DNA of 64,000 nucleotides from Candidatus Nitronauta litoralis (lineage in GTDB: Bacteria; Nitrospinota; Nitrospinia; Nitrospinales; Nitrospinaceae). A model generated the notes under the pieces. That model saw only the letters and a list, made by a program, of their open reading frames with translations. It ran no database searches and had not been told where the DNA came from. The position numbers were made by a program, and so were the translations under genes. The stretch lies in the NCBI GenBank assembly GCA_015698285.1, contig CP048685.1:1922001-1986000 (forward strand). Direction: 5' to 3'. Below, piece by piece: positions 8,350 to 17,115 of the stretch (its first letter is position 1; each line of letters starts with the position of its first letter).

Positions 8350-9423
8350 TCAGTTGGTTCTGTTGAGCAGGGACTCCACCGCGTCGGCTACCTGGGTCAC
8401 CGTGATATCTTCAAGGCAAAACGGTTTTTTGTGGGGAGAGGGTTCGCAGTCTTTAAAGAACTTGTGACGGCAGGGAGAACATTCGAAATTCAGCGTGACC
8501 AGTTCCTTTCGTTCCGGGACAATAAGGGGGTCAGTTGTTTTGGGGTGGCCGGGACCAAAAATTCCAACTACCGGAGTATCAATCATGGCAGCAAAATTCA
8601 TCAGACCACTGTCGTTTGCGATCAGAAGATGACAATTTTTGAGAAACCCTGCAACCACCTGCAAGTTTAATCCTGTCATAATAAAAACCTTGTCTTTGCG
8701 GCAAAAACGTCCCACCTGTTCCAGTAAAGGACGTTCTTTTCGACTGCCCATCAACACGATGGTGGCTTTTTTTTCTTTGATCAGTTTTTGGCACAGGATG
8801 CCAAAACGCTCGGTGTGCCAGCGTTTTTCAGGTTTGGAAGCGCCCGGCGAAACCGCTATCAGGAGTTTGTCCTGCTTCATTCCCAGACGTTGCATTAATT
8901 CCAGGTTGCGTTCTGCATCTTCTTTGGAGATCAGGCGGGGAAAAGTTTTATCGACCTCATCAATTCCCAGAAACTTGACGATCCCGGCATAGTAGTCGGT
9001 GCCGTGAATGGAACGCGACTCTTTCACCACGGGCAGAGGATCCGTCAAAAGAAAATTGCGCCCGTCGGTTTCATATCCCAACCTCCTGGTTGCGCCGGAA
9101 AACAAGGCAAGCCACGCCGAACGAATCGAATTTGGAAACAAGACGGCAAGATCGAAATGGTATTTTCTAAGCCCGAATGCAAAGCGGATCTGGCCTAAAG
9201 TTCCCATGTCTTTTTCTATAGGGAAAGGAATAACGCAGTCAATATCCGGATGGTTCACCAGAATTTCGTTTGACGGGGGGCGTGCCAACGCAGTGATGCG
9301 TGCATTGGGATACTTTTTGCGGAGCGCCTGGACCGTTGGCAGCGAGAACACGACATCGCCTATCCAGTTTGGCATCCAGACCAGAAGGTGTTGTACTTTT
9401 TTTGGAGGAGCTTGTTCTTCCAT
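8350..9423 (-). CDS. waaF: GT9 glycosyltransferase, ADP-heptose:LPS heptosyltransferase II-like
   Basis: Likely adds L-glycero-D-manno-heptose to the lipopolysaccharide inner core at the cytoplasmic face of the inner membrane. The 357-residue protein has the GT9 N-terminal pattern LLVWMPNWIGDVVFSLPTVQALRKKYP (about 13-39). The C-terminal nucleotide-sugar lobe has VSPGASKPEKRWHTERF near 193 and ANDSGLMNFAAMIDTPVVGIFGP near 268. A late cysteine-containing segment (FECSPCRHKFFKDCE) is common in WaaF relatives. The ATG at 9423 gives a full-length family protein. The neighbours are not other LPS genes, so the exact acceptor heptose is inferred from similarity only. Confidence 0.85.
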   Translation of the reverse strand: MEEQAPPKKVQHLLVWMPNWIGDVVFSLPTVQALRKKYPNARITALARPPSNEILVNHPDIDCVIPFPIEKDMGTLGQIRFAFGLRKYHFDLAVLFPNSIRSAWLALFSGATRRLGYETDGRNFLLTDPLPVVKESRSIHGTDYYAGIVKFLGIDEVDKTFPRLISKEDAERNLELMQRLGMKQDKLLIAVSPGASKPEKRWHTERFGILCQKLIKEKKATIVLMGSRKERPLLEQVGRFCRKDKVFIMTGLNLQVVAGFLKNCHLLIANDSGLMNFAAMIDTPVVGIFGPGHPKTTDPLIVPERKELVTLNFECSPCRHKFFKDCEPSPHKKPFCLEDITVTQVADAVESLLNRTN

Positions 9424-9724
9424 CGGTCAGAAAATTTTCAGGAGCGTTGTAAATGGATATCTCTGCATAATTGAAAACTTTGAAACAAAGTAGGTGTCAT
9501 TGCGAGGAGCCGCAGAGACGAATTAATCCAAGCCGGATAATGCCCGGAGGAAACTGGAAAAAAACTCTGGATCCACCCTTTCGGGGTTAGAAAGCTTGGG
9601 AAAATACCACGGCCGTTCACCCTCTGATCGCTCGCGATAACGGATCCTTGGCTATAATCTCCTCTAGATCAGGGCAACCCTGATTTAAGTTAGGTGTTAC
9701 GCAATGCTCTTGTTGTATAGGGAG
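9424..9724. other. 300-bp intergenic region with dispersed-repeat-like sequence and a small hairpin
   Basis: No convincing gene. From about 9496 the sequence GTCATTGCGAGGAGCC resembles the start of a non-coding element scattered through many bacterial genomes (TCATTGCGAGGAGC-type). A perfect hairpin TCAGGG-CAA-CCCTGA lies at 9669-9683, 42 nt beyond the murA stop on that strand. It lacks a clear U-run, so terminator function for the murA transcript is uncertain. A TATAAT at about 9652-9657 lacks a good -35 partner. Confidence 0.5.
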
Positions 9725-10978
9725 CTACTTCACGCGTTTGATCGTGGCTCCCAGGTTCGACAATTTCTTCTCCATAGAAACATAACCGCGGTCAATATGA
9801 TAAACCCGAGAGATGATCGTCTCCCCTTTCGCAGCCAAAGCGGCCAATACGAGGGAAGCGCTGGCTCTGAGGTCGGTTGCCATGACCGGCGAACCGCTCA
9901 AGCCTTTTACACCTCTTATTACCGCAGTGTGACCTTCGATTAAAATGTCCGCGCCAAGTCGATTCAGTTCTGCCGCGTGCATGAACCGGTTTTCAAAAAC
10001 GGTTTCCATGATAACGCTTTGCCCTTCTGCCAATGTCATCAAGGCCATGAACTGAGCCTGGACATCAGTTGGAAATCCTGGATGCGGCTGTGTTCGGATG
10101 TTGGCGGATTTGACTGCACCATTGGCTTTGACATACATGGTCGTTTCGCTGGTTTGCACGGTGACACCGGCTTCACGAAGTTTGAGAACCACGGGTTCCA
10201 CATGGTTTGGCAAACAATCCTGTACTTCAATCTCGCCGCCGGTGATAGCGCCCGCAATGAGATAAGTTGCGGCTTCGATACGGTCAGGGAATATACGGCA
10301 TTCGATTGGTTCGAGGGCGGAAACGCCGTTTATGGTTACGGTATCGGTTCCCGCACCTTCAATTTTTGCTCCCGACTGGTTGAGCACATCGGCAAGAAAT
10401 GCCACTTCTGGTTCCCTTGCTGCATTTTCGAGAACGGTCTCACCTTCCGCCAGAGCAGCGGCCATTAACAGGTTCTGGGTTCCGGTGACGCTAACGGTAT
10501 CGAAACAATAATGCGCACCTTTTAATGTTTTGGCGCGAGCATGTATGTAGCCTTCCTTTACATGAATCTCGGCCCCGAGCGCCTCGAGTCCCTTGATGTG
10601 CAGATCGATTGGGCGCGCTCCAATGGCGCAGCCTCCGGGGAGGGAAACTCTGGCTTCGCCCAGGCGGGCTACCAGGGGTCCCAATACCAGGCAGGAAGCT
10701 CGCATTGTTGCAACCAGATCGTACCGTGCTTCCGTTTTATGAAGTGGTTCAGTGTCAATCGCCACTTCCCCATCTTTCCAGGATTCAATGGTACCGCCCA
10801 GATCGCGGATCAACTCCAGCATGGTGTTTACATCTTTTACCTTTGGGGCATTGGTGATCTGGTTTCGACCGCGAGTGAGGAGGGTGGATGCAAGAATTGG
10901 CAACACGGCGTTTTTAGCACCGCTGATTGATACGGCCCCTCTTAAAGGGTTGCCCCCCTGGACTACTATTTTATCCAT
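9725..10978 (-). CDS. murA: UDP-N-acetylglucosamine 1-carboxyvinyltransferase MurA
   Basis: First committed step of peptidoglycan synthesis: transfers enolpyruvate from PEP to UDP-GlcNAc in the cytoplasm. The 417-residue protein starts MDKIVVQGGNPLRGAVSISGAKNA, with the PEP-binding K22 N23 pair. The catalytic cysteine C117 sits in LPGGCAIGARPIDLHI, so fosfomycin sensitivity is expected by family knowledge (Cys rather than Asp). It is the last gene of the rho-rpmE-prfA-prmC-murA cluster. Its ATG overlaps the end of prmC by 8 bp, implying translational coupling. Confidence 0.97.
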   Translation of the reverse strand: MDKIVVQGGNPLRGAVSISGAKNAVLPILASTLLTRGRNQITNAPKVKDVNTMLELIRDLGGTIESWKDGEVAIDTEPLHKTEARYDLVATMRASCLVLGPLVARLGEARVSLPGGCAIGARPIDLHIKGLEALGAEIHVKEGYIHARAKTLKGAHYCFDTVSVTGTQNLLMAAALAEGETVLENAAREPEVAFLADVLNQSGAKIEGAGTDTVTINGVSALEPIECRIFPDRIEAATYLIAGAITGGEIEVQDCLPNHVEPVVLKLREAGVTVQTSETTMYVKANGAVKSANIRTQPHPGFPTDVQAQFMALMTLAEGQSVIMETVFENRFMHAAELNRLGADILIEGHTAVIRGVKGLSGSPVMATDLRASASLVLAALAAKGETIISRVYHIDRGYVSMEKKLSNLGATIKRVK

Positions 10979-11852
10979 TCATTTCCTTTTGGGCGCAAAC
11001 CGCACGGTCCCGCCCTGAATAGTCCTGATGCAAGGTAACAGGAGAAAATTGATTGTGTTGTTCCAGCATGTTTTTCACCGTTGGCCCTTGATTGTCTCCG
11101 ATCTCCATTACCAGATAGCCGCGGGGTTTAAGGTATTCGAAGGAGTCTTTAATGATATTTCCATAAAACTTTAAACCGTCAATGCCGCCATCCAATGCGT
11201 CTACAGGTTCAAACAGGCTGATCTCAGGTTGCAGGTTTTTGCAGTCTTCCGTTGCGATGTAGGGTGGATTGCAGAGGATGAAATCGAACCTGTTCTTTTC
11301 ATTCCCTCTTGGCAGACTACCAAACAAATCTGATTCCATCCAGGTGATACGATCATCGACACCGTGTCGTATGCTGTTCTCCCGGGCAATGTTGAGCGCA
11401 TCTGATGAAATATCGATTCCAATAATTTTTGAAGCAGGCATTTCGAGAGCTGCGATTGTGGCGAGAATGCCCGATCCCGTGCAAAGATCCAGACCCTGCA
11501 TTGGATCGTTTTTTTTCTCAGGTGAAATAACCTTGAGAAGTTGTTCCACTAATATTTCCGTTTCCTGTCTGGGGATCAGTACGTCGGGTGTCACTTTGAA
11601 TGATCGGGACCAGAACTCCCATTCACCGATTATATAGGCCAGCGGTTCTCGACTTTCACGGCGCTGAATCAATTTTTCGCAGTGATTTATTTTGTCTCTA
11701 TTCAGAAGGGGGTCGGAATCGCGCCAGAATTCCTCGCGGCTGATGCCGAGTGCATGGGTGAGCAGGACCTCTGCGTCCAGTTTTGCTGTCTCTATACCTG
11801 CCTTCTCCAATTGCCGACACGCGTCGGTCAGCAGAGCGGCAAGAGTAGTCAT
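10971..11852 (-). CDS. prmC: release factor glutamine methyltransferase PrmC (HemK)
   Basis: Methylates the glutamine of the GGQ motif of peptide release factors, here presumably the RF1 encoded just upstream. Visible are the SAM loop GLDLCTGSGILATIAAL near residue 115-130, IGIDISSDAL, and the catalytic NPPY (FILCNPPYIATED) near 195. ATG at 11852 (MTTLAALLTDACRQLEKAG) is chosen; an in-frame TTG at 11858 directly after the prfA stop would add two residues. It is placed between prfA and murA, the arrangement seen in many bacteria. Confidence 0.95.
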   Translation of the reverse strand: MTTLAALLTDACRQLEKAGIETAKLDAEVLLTHALGISREEFWRDSDPLLNRDKINHCEKLIQRRESREPLAYIIGEWEFWSRSFKVTPDVLIPRQETEILVEQLLKVISPEKKNDPMQGLDLCTGSGILATIAALEMPASKIIGIDISSDALNIARENSIRHGVDDRITWMESDLFGSLPRGNEKNRFDFILCNPPYIATEDCKNLQPEISLFEPVDALDGGIDGLKFYGNIIKDSFEYLKPRGYLVMEIGDNQGPTVKNMLEQHNQFSPVTLHQDYSGRDRAVCAQKEMNG

Positions 11853-11858
11853 CGCCAA

Positions 11859-12929
11859 TCAGTTGTCCTGGTTTTTTAGTGCCTCGGCCTGGAAATGAAG
11901 GATCAAGGTTTCCACCATTTCATCGAGATCCCCTTCCATGGCTTGAGTCAGCTTATGCAAAGTGAGTCCAATACGGTGGTCGGTGATTCTTTCCTGCGGG
12001 AAATTATAGGTCCGAATGCGTTCGCTGCGGTCACCTGAGCCCACCTGCTGGCGGCGGTCTGCAGCGAGAGCTTCCTGTTGTTTTCTCTGTTCTTCATCAT
12101 AGAGCCGGGCGCGCAGGACCTTCATCCCACGTTCCTTGTTTTTGTGCTGAGACTTTTCATCCTGACAGGAAACCACGATACCGGAGGGCACGTGCGTGAT
12201 ACGGACAGCGGAGTCTGTTGTGTTCACACTTTGTCCACCAGGGCCCGAGGAACGAAACACATCGATTTTCAGATCGGCGGGGTTGATTTTAATATCCACG
12301 TCTTCCACTTCAGGAAGGATCGCCACCGTCACAGCAGAAGTGTGAATACGACCCTGTGTTTCAGTTGTTGGTACCCGCTGGACCCGATGCGTTCCGGCTT
12401 CATATTTCAATTTACTGTACACGGCCTTGCCGCGAATATTGAGAACCATTTCCTTAAAACCGCCAACGCCCGTCGGGTTGCTGTTCAGGATTTCAACTTT
12501 CCATTTTTGCCGTTCCGCATAGCGGGAATACATACGATATAAATCGGCCGCGAACAATCCTGCTTCATCGCCCCCTGTCCCTGCACGTATTTCCATGATG
12601 ACGCTCTTTTCATCGCGCGGGTCTTTGGGCAGTAACAACTTTTTCAATTCCTGTTCGTTCTGTTCGGTCAATTTGGTGAGCGATTCAATTTCCATCCTGG
12701 CGAGCTCCTGCATTTCAGGATCGCTGTCGTCTTCCAGGAGTGCTCGGTTGTCTTCAAGCTCCTTGCTGTTTTTTTTCCATTCCCGGTATTCCTTCACGAT
12801 GTCGGCAATTTCCGAATGTTCCCGAGCATACTTTTGGAAATCGTTCTGCAGGGCAATAACTGCAGGGTCGCTCATTTTCTCGGAGAGTTCATCGAATCGT
12901 TTTTCGATGGAAGCCAGCTTTTCGAACAT
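11859..12929 (-). CDS. prfA: peptide chain release factor 1
   Basis: Class I release factor recognising UAA and UAG stops and triggering peptide release on the ribosome. The 356-residue protein has the coiled N-terminal domain, the codon-recognition loop in [19 protein letters not shown] (P-T-T here, where PAT or PVT is usual in RF1), and the GGQ catalytic motif in [12 protein letters not shown] near residue 230-240. The C-terminal [15 protein letters not shown] and [16 protein letters not shown] are typical. It lies between rpmE and prmC on one strand, with 86 bp after rpmE containing a hairpin. Confidence 0.97.
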   Translation of the reverse strand: MFEKLASIEKRFDELSEKMSDPAVIALQNDFQKYAREHSEIADIVKEYREWKKNSKELEDNRALLEDDSDPEMQELARMEIESLTKLTEQNEQELKKLLLPKDPRDEKSVIMEIRAGTGGDEAGLFAADLYRMYSRYAERQKWKVEILNSNPTGVGGFKEMVLNIRGKAVYSKLKYEAGTHRVQRVPTTETQGRIHTSAVTVAILPEVEDVDIKINPADLKIDVFRSSGPGGQSVNTTDSAVRITHVPSGIVVSCQDEKSQHKNKERGMKVLRARLYDEEQRKQQEALAADRRQQVGSGDRSERIRTYNFPQERITDHRIGLTLHKLTQAMEGDLDEMVETLILHFQAEALKNQDN

Positions 12930-12968
12930 TGGGAAACCAGAGTGGAGGAGAAACTACAGGATTTAAAC

Positions 12969-12991
12969 GGACCTCTTTCAGGGAGAGGTCC
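12969..12991 (-). other. hairpin between rpmE and prfA
   Basis: An 8-bp perfect stem (GGACCTCT and AGAGGTCC, 7-nt loop) sits in the rpmE-prfA gap. No U-run follows on the minus strand, so full termination is unlikely. It may be a processing or partial attenuation site within the operon. Confidence 0.45.
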
Positions 12992-13015
12992 TTAAAGTGG
13001 AGGAGACCTGGCTAG

Positions 13016-13285
13016 TTAATTGGGGGCGGGGGTGGCTTCGGCTGCTGCAGGTGCTTCTTTTTCAGTTTTGGCCTTTTTAGCTTTTAGGGCCTTTTCGTAT
13101 TTGCGCGTGAACTTTTCAATACGGCCGGCACTGTCCATCAGTTTTTGTTTTCCTGTGTAAAAAGGATGGCAGGCGGAACAGACATCCACATGCATTTCTT
13201 TTACGGTGGATTTGGTGTTCACTTTGTTGCCGCAGGCGCAAACAACGAGGGTGTCGATATATTCTGGATGAATCTCGGGTTTCAT
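13016..13285 (-). CDS. rpmE: 50S ribosomal protein L31, zinc-type
   Basis: Ribosomal protein L31 of the large subunit. [20 protein letters not shown] is the family start. The zinc-ligand cysteines are kept (CACG near 16-19 and [13 protein letters not shown] near 36-48), marking the C+ form that binds zinc. The Ala/Pro/Glu-rich C-terminal extension ([15 protein letters not shown]) makes it 89 residues, longer than the roughly 70 of typical L31. Similar tails occur in some L31 proteins. It lies 23 bp after rho, as in many genomes. Confidence 0.95.
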   Translation of the reverse strand: MKPEIHPEYIDTLVVCACGNKVNTKSTVKEMHVDVCSACHPFYTGKQKLMDSAGRIEKFTRKYEKALKAKKAKTEKEAPAAAEATPAPN

Positions 13286-13308
13286 AGTTTCTAGGCTCTT
13301 TAAGTGCG

Positions 13309-14586
13309 TCAGGAATTCATGGTTTTCATGAATTCGAGGTTGTTTTTGGTTTGTCCCATTCTTTGCAAGAGAAGCTCCATAGTATCATTAAGCCCCATAG
13401 GTTGTAAAACTTTTCTCAGAAGCCAGATACGTTGCAACTCTTCCTGATCAATGAGCAGTTCTTCTTTCCGGGTGCCTGATTTGTGAATGTCGATTGAGGG
13501 AAAAACACGCTTTTCAGCCAGTTTGCGATCAAGCACAATTTCCAGGTTACCGGTTCCTTTGAACTCTTCAAAAATTACGTCATCCATCCGGCTACCGGTG
13601 TCGATCAGAGCGGTGGCCACAATGGTGAGACTGCCGCCTTCCTCAAGATTCCGGGCCGCACCGAAAAAGCGTTTGGGCCTTTGCAGGGCATTGGAATCGA
13701 CACCACCGGAAAGCACTTTGCCGCTTGGTGGCACGATGGCGTTATAGGCGCGTGCGAGACGCGTGATACTGTCGAGCAGGATAACGACATCCTTTTTGTG
13801 CTCGACCAGACGCTTGGCTTTTTCGATGACCATTTCGGCCACCTGCACGTGGCGTTGTGCCGGCTCGTCAAAGGTGGAACTGATGACTTCACCGCGCACC
13901 GAACGCTGCATGTCGGTGACTTCTTCAGGCCGCTCGTCGATGAGCAGGACGATCAGGACCACTTCCGGAAAATTGGTGGTGATGCTGTTTGCGATGGATT
14001 GCAGCAACATCGTTTTACCCGTACGTGGCGGAGCCACGATCAGCCCACGTTGGCCTTTCCCGATCGGCGTCATCAAATCCATGATGCGTGCACTCAAGTC
14101 TGTGCAGGCCGGAGTTTCAAGCCGCAGGCGTTCTTCCGGGTAAAGCGGAGTCAGGTTATCGAACAGAATTTTGTCTTTGGTTTTTTCAGGATTTTCAAAG
14201 TTGATGGCTTCGACCTTGAGCAGGGCGAAGTAGCGCTCGTTTTCCTTCGGTGGGCGAATCTGGCCCGAAATGGTGTCACCGGTCCGCATGTCAAACTTCC
14301 GGATCTGAGAAGGCGATACATAAATATCGTCTGGACCTGGAAGATAATTATAGGTGGGTGCGCGCAGGAAACCGAAACCGTCTGGCAGAATTTCCAGCAC
14401 ACCCTGGCCGAACATCAGGCCATCTTTTTCTATCTGGGCCTGGAGTATCTTGAATATGAGGTCCTGTTTCCGGAGGCCACTGTGACCCTGAATTTTAAGG
14501 GTTTTGGCCATATTGGTCAGGTCCGAAATGGTTTTGGACTTGAGGTCCTCAATGTTCATTGCGGGTGGTTTTGTTGCGGTAGACAT
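13309..14586 (-). CDS. rho: transcription termination factor Rho
   Basis: Hexameric RNA helicase ATPase that ends transcription at Rho-dependent sites. The 425-residue protein begins with the Rho N-terminal helical region ([21 protein letters not shown]). It then has the OB-fold RNA-binding segment [30 protein letters not shown], Walker [14 protein letters not shown] near 180, and Walker [17 protein letters not shown] near 262. There is no long acidic or Asn/Arg-rich insert. It heads the rho-rpmE-prfA-prmC-murA cluster. A near-consensus promoter lies about 170 nt upstream, leaving an untranslated leader suited to Rho autoregulation, as known in other bacteria. Confidence 0.97.
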   Translation of the reverse strand: MSTATKPPAMNIEDLKSKTISDLTNMAKTLKIQGHSGLRKQDLIFKILQAQIEKDGLMFGQGVLEILPDGFGFLRAPTYNYLPGPDDIYVSPSQIRKFDMRTGDTISGQIRPPKENERYFALLKVEAINFENPEKTKDKILFDNLTPLYPEERLRLETPACTDLSARIMDLMTPIGKGQRGLIVAPPRTGKTMLLQSIANSITTNFPEVVLIVLLIDERPEEVTDMQRSVRGEVISSTFDEPAQRHVQVAEMVIEKAKRLVEHKKDVVILLDSITRLARAYNAIVPPSGKVLSGGVDSNALQRPKRFFGAARNLEEGGSLTIVATALIDTGSRMDDVIFEEFKGTGNLEIVLDRKLAEKRVFPSIDIHKSGTRKEELLIDQEELQRIWLLRKVLQPMGLNDTMELLLQRMGQTKNNLEFMKTMNS

Positions 14587-14757
14587 AAGCGAAATGGATT
14601 CTTTACGAAGGGTTTATAAAAGGAGATGTGCGGGATGAAGGGTAACGGAGTTTTTGCAGGTTTCCCGGAATTGAGTCCCGCCTATTATTGTGGGAAAAAC
14701 CAATCCGATGGGGATCAGGGGTTAATTTTGCAGGGTGATTCTTTGGGATACTTTGTT

Positions 14758-14786
14758 ACATTATCTGGTCCCTTTAAGTTTGTCAA
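14758..14786 (-). promoter_or_regulatory. sigma-70 promoter of the rho operon
   Basis: On the minus strand TTGACA (14786-14781) is followed after exactly 17 nt by TAATGT (14763-14758). This is a very good vegetative promoter pair facing rho. The start of transcription would be near 14750, giving a leader of about 165 nt. No other strong candidate lies nearer rho. Confidence 0.7.
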
Positions 14787-15130
14787 TCCCTTTCCCTCAG
14801 TTTTTTCAAGTTTTTGCGGGTCTATCTGGGAAATATTCGGGTCGTGAACAAAGAGGAGAGGTTGAGTCTTTTACAAAAAATAAACAACCGAAATTTAAAA
14901 ACTTTTTTGAATTTTTATTTTTGGGACTAAAAAAACTACCAAGTGCTCATGAAGCAATCCATAAGATACTTTGCCTTTTTTATGTAACCCGTTAATAGCG
15001 ATACTTGTAGGTTTCGATTTTTTTTTGATCTAACAATTCAGAATTATTTCCAGGTTAAATGGCTTTGGACATTTGAAGGCCCTTACTCAATTGTAGAATT
15101 TTTTTTGCGGACTGATTTGGACAAAAAGGG
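14787..15130. other. AT-rich intergenic stretch between divergent rho and chelatase promoters
   Basis: About 340 bp with long A and T runs and no coding signal. Short open frames at 14626-14847 and 14735-14995 have no ribosome sites and unlikely compositions. It separates the rho promoter from the Fur-type promoter on the other strand. Confidence 0.5.
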
Positions 15131-15184
15131 TTGACAACTTTTAAGAAAAAACCTAAATTAATTGAAATTGATTATCAACTTCAA
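15131..15184 (+). promoter_or_regulatory. sigma-70 promoter overlapped by a Fur-type palindrome
   Basis: TTGACA at 15131-15136, a 17-nt spacer and TAAATT at 15154-15159 form a promoter. Directly over its start region, at 15162-15184, lies a 23-bp palindrome. Its arms TTGAAATTGA and TCAACTTCAA flank TTA, and nine of ten arm positions pair. Its 19-bp core agrees with the classical Fur box at 13 positions by my alignment. Placement over the transcription start suits repression by an iron-loaded Fur-type regulator. A leader of about 180 nt follows before the exported chelatase-like gene. Zur or another FUR-family protein is equally possible. Confidence 0.65.
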
Positions 15185-15362
15185 TAGTGGGGCGTGGCTA
15201 TGTCCCTCAAAATATTCGTCTTCTAAAATTATGTTTCTATTTGTTTGGCATTTGTCTTAATTTGGCGGGCTTTATTTTTCAATACTCAATCAATGGTTTT
15301 TGTTAGGCCTCAATACCATTCCGGAGCACCACCAGGCCAAATTTTAAGCTGAGGAACTGAAT

Positions 15363-17063
15363 ATGTTTTCTGTCAAATTTCTGTTAACAATACTGGTAGT
15401 CTGGCTTTGTATTTCTCAATCCGCCCTGGCCACGCAACAGCAAAAAATTGGGTTTTTATTGCTGGCACCCGATCGGGGTCATCTGGGAAACCAGGAAATC
15501 GAAAATCTGTTTGACGAGTTCAGGAAAGATTATACGGCTTCCCTCGGCTATATCGGAAACGAATCACCAGGCGGACCAGATCGTGCTTACGGACCCTATA
15601 TTAACAGTAGCCTCGATGAACTGATCCAGATGGGTGTCCACAAGATTGTCGTGATCCCGTTATTTCTTTCACGGCATCATCCCAACCTCGCCTATGCGAA
15701 AAATCATATCTACAAGTACCATTCCCTGGTTTCCATTGAATGGGCTCCAGCTATGGCAAAGAGCTATCTCACGGCTCAGATATTTCTCGACCGAGTTAAA
15801 GAACTAAGCCAGAACCCTGAAAACGAACAATTAATTTTGCTCGGTATTGGTCCTGAAAATGATGTCTCTCTGGAAAAAATAGAAAAGGAATTGAAACCGA
15901 TCCTCGATTACGCCAAACGGGAATTGCCTTTCAAAGAGATTCAAACACAGTTGTACTTCAATTATGGTGCTGAAAAAGAATTACGCCAAAGGCACAACCA
16001 GTTGGTAGACCAGGAAATCATTAAAGCGGCGGCTAAAAAAGGCGATGCTATTTTAGTCCCTTTTGTTATTGGTCCCAGGTATTCCCATCAGATGTCATTG
16101 CGCTACTGGATCAGGGAAAAGTTTAAAGAGTACGATATCAAAATTGCTGATCAAGGGATCATTCCTCACCCCAACATTCAGCTTTGGCTAAGAAAGACTG
16201 CCAATGCCCGTATTGATATTTCTCCCCGGGAGGTCGGGGTTGTTGTCATGCCCCATGGTGCGCAAATTCCTTATAACGAGGCCATCGAAAAGGTGGTTGG
16301 ACCCCTTAAAGAAAAATACAGGATTGAAATGGTTTACGGGATGGCCGACGCGTTGTCACTTGCGGAAGCTGTAAAAACGCTGGAAGGGGAGGGATATCGG
16401 AAAATAATTGTGGTGAGGATGTATTCCCTTGAAGAACAGTTTCGGGATCAAACCGAATATATTCTGGGGTTGAGTGAAGCGCCTCCGAAAAGTCGACGAA
16501 GATCATCCCCTCCACCTCAGGTGCGGTCCGGTGCTGTATTTGTCACATTTGGAGGCTATGAAGAAGATCCTTTGATATGTCAGATACTGATGGAACGTGT
16601 AGAGGCGATCAGCCAAAACCCGTCGAAAGAACGTGTGATCTTCCTTGCCCATGGTGCCCGAAGCGACAGCCGCGACAAGGCCTGGCGTGACCTGATGGAA
16701 AAACATGCGGAATATATCCGCAAGTATACAGACACCCCGTTTCATTCCCTCCACGGTTTGACTGTGCGCGAGGACTGGCCGGATAAGCGGGAAAAAGCGA
16801 TAGAGGAAATCCGCCGTCTGATCTCACAGGAATCGGGCCAAATTCGAACCCTGGTGATTTCGAATCGTCTTTTTGGAAGCGGGCGATACGATGAATTTCT
16901 GAAAGGGTTGAAATTTGATATGAACCGGAGCGGTTTGGCTCCCCATGTCAACCTCACACGTTGGTTGGACCGGGGAATCCAGCAATCGCTTCAGAGTCCT
17001 CAAAAACTCAAGGGGCAGGCTCCAGGGTACGTGCCCGGGGAAACTGCTCCTGACGCCGGATAG
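15363..17063 (+). CDS. exported protein made of four CbiX/sirohydrochlorin-chelatase-like lobes
   Basis: A 566-residue protein with a signal peptide cleaved near residue 23 (after SQSALA). Four class II chelatase-like alpha/beta lobes follow: about 28-110 (IGFLLLAPDRG... VVIPLFLSRHHPN), 150-260 (LILLGIGPEND... ILVPFVIGPRYSHQM), 283-390 (VGVVVMPHGAQIPYNEA... IIVVRMYSL) and 435-560 (VIFLAHGARSDSRDKAW... TLVISNRLFGSGRYDEF). The chelatase-type HGA motif survives only in lobes three and four. CbiX/SirB proteins insert cobalt or iron into sirohydrochlorin in the cytoplasm, so export is odd; a metal- or tetrapyrrole-binding role in the periplasm is inferred. GAGGA lies 9 nt before the ATG. The Fur-type promoter upstream links it to metal supply. 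Confidence 0.75.
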   Translation: MFSVKFLLTILVVWLCISQSALATQQQKIGFLLLAPDRGHLGNQEIENLFDEFRKDYTASLGYIGNESPGGPDRAYGPYINSSLDELIQMGVHKIVVIPLFLSRHHPNLAYAKNHIYKYHSLVSIEWAPAMAKSYLTAQIFLDRVKELSQNPENEQLILLGIGPENDVSLEKIEKELKPILDYAKRELPFKEIQTQLYFNYGAEKELRQRHNQLVDQEIIKAAAKKGDAILVPFVIGPRYSHQMSLRYWIREKFKEYDIKIADQGIIPHPNIQLWLRKTANARIDISPREVGVVVMPHGAQIPYNEAIEKVVGPLKEKYRIEMVYGMADALSLAEAVKTLEGEGYRKIIVVRMYSLEEQFRDQTEYILGLSEAPPKSRRRSSPPPQVRSGAVFVTFGGYEEDPLICQILMERVEAISQNPSKERVIFLAHGARSDSRDKAWRDLMEKHAEYIRKYTDTPFHSLHGLTVREDWPDKREKAIEEIRRLISQESGQIRTLVISNRLFGSGRYDEFLKGLKFDMNRSGLAPHVNLTRWLDRGIQQSLQSPQKLKGQAPGYVPGETAPDAG

Positions 17064-17086
17064 CTCCCCTGTCCGGCGCTCAATTT
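17052..17086 (+). terminator. possible weak hairpin after the chelatase-like gene
   Basis: CGCCGGA and TCCGGCG arms flank the stop codon region, followed by CAATTTTC. The U-run is weak, so partial termination before the Pal-like gene is the most that can be inferred. Confidence 0.35.
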
Positions 17087-17115
17087 TCAGGTGAAACTTT
17101 AAAAAGGAAAAACTC

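Noticed and set aside
10541-10930. Plus-strand frame inside murA
   Set aside because: Antisense to murA; the murA protein is complete and conserved.
13681-14619. 312-residue plus-strand frame across rho
   Set aside because: Fully antisense to the conserved rho gene, with low-complexity His/Gln/Arg content and no recognisable domain.
14626-14995. Two short plus-strand frames upstream of rho
   Set aside because: No ribosome site, Phe/Lys-rich composition from AT-rich DNA, and they cover the rho promoter.
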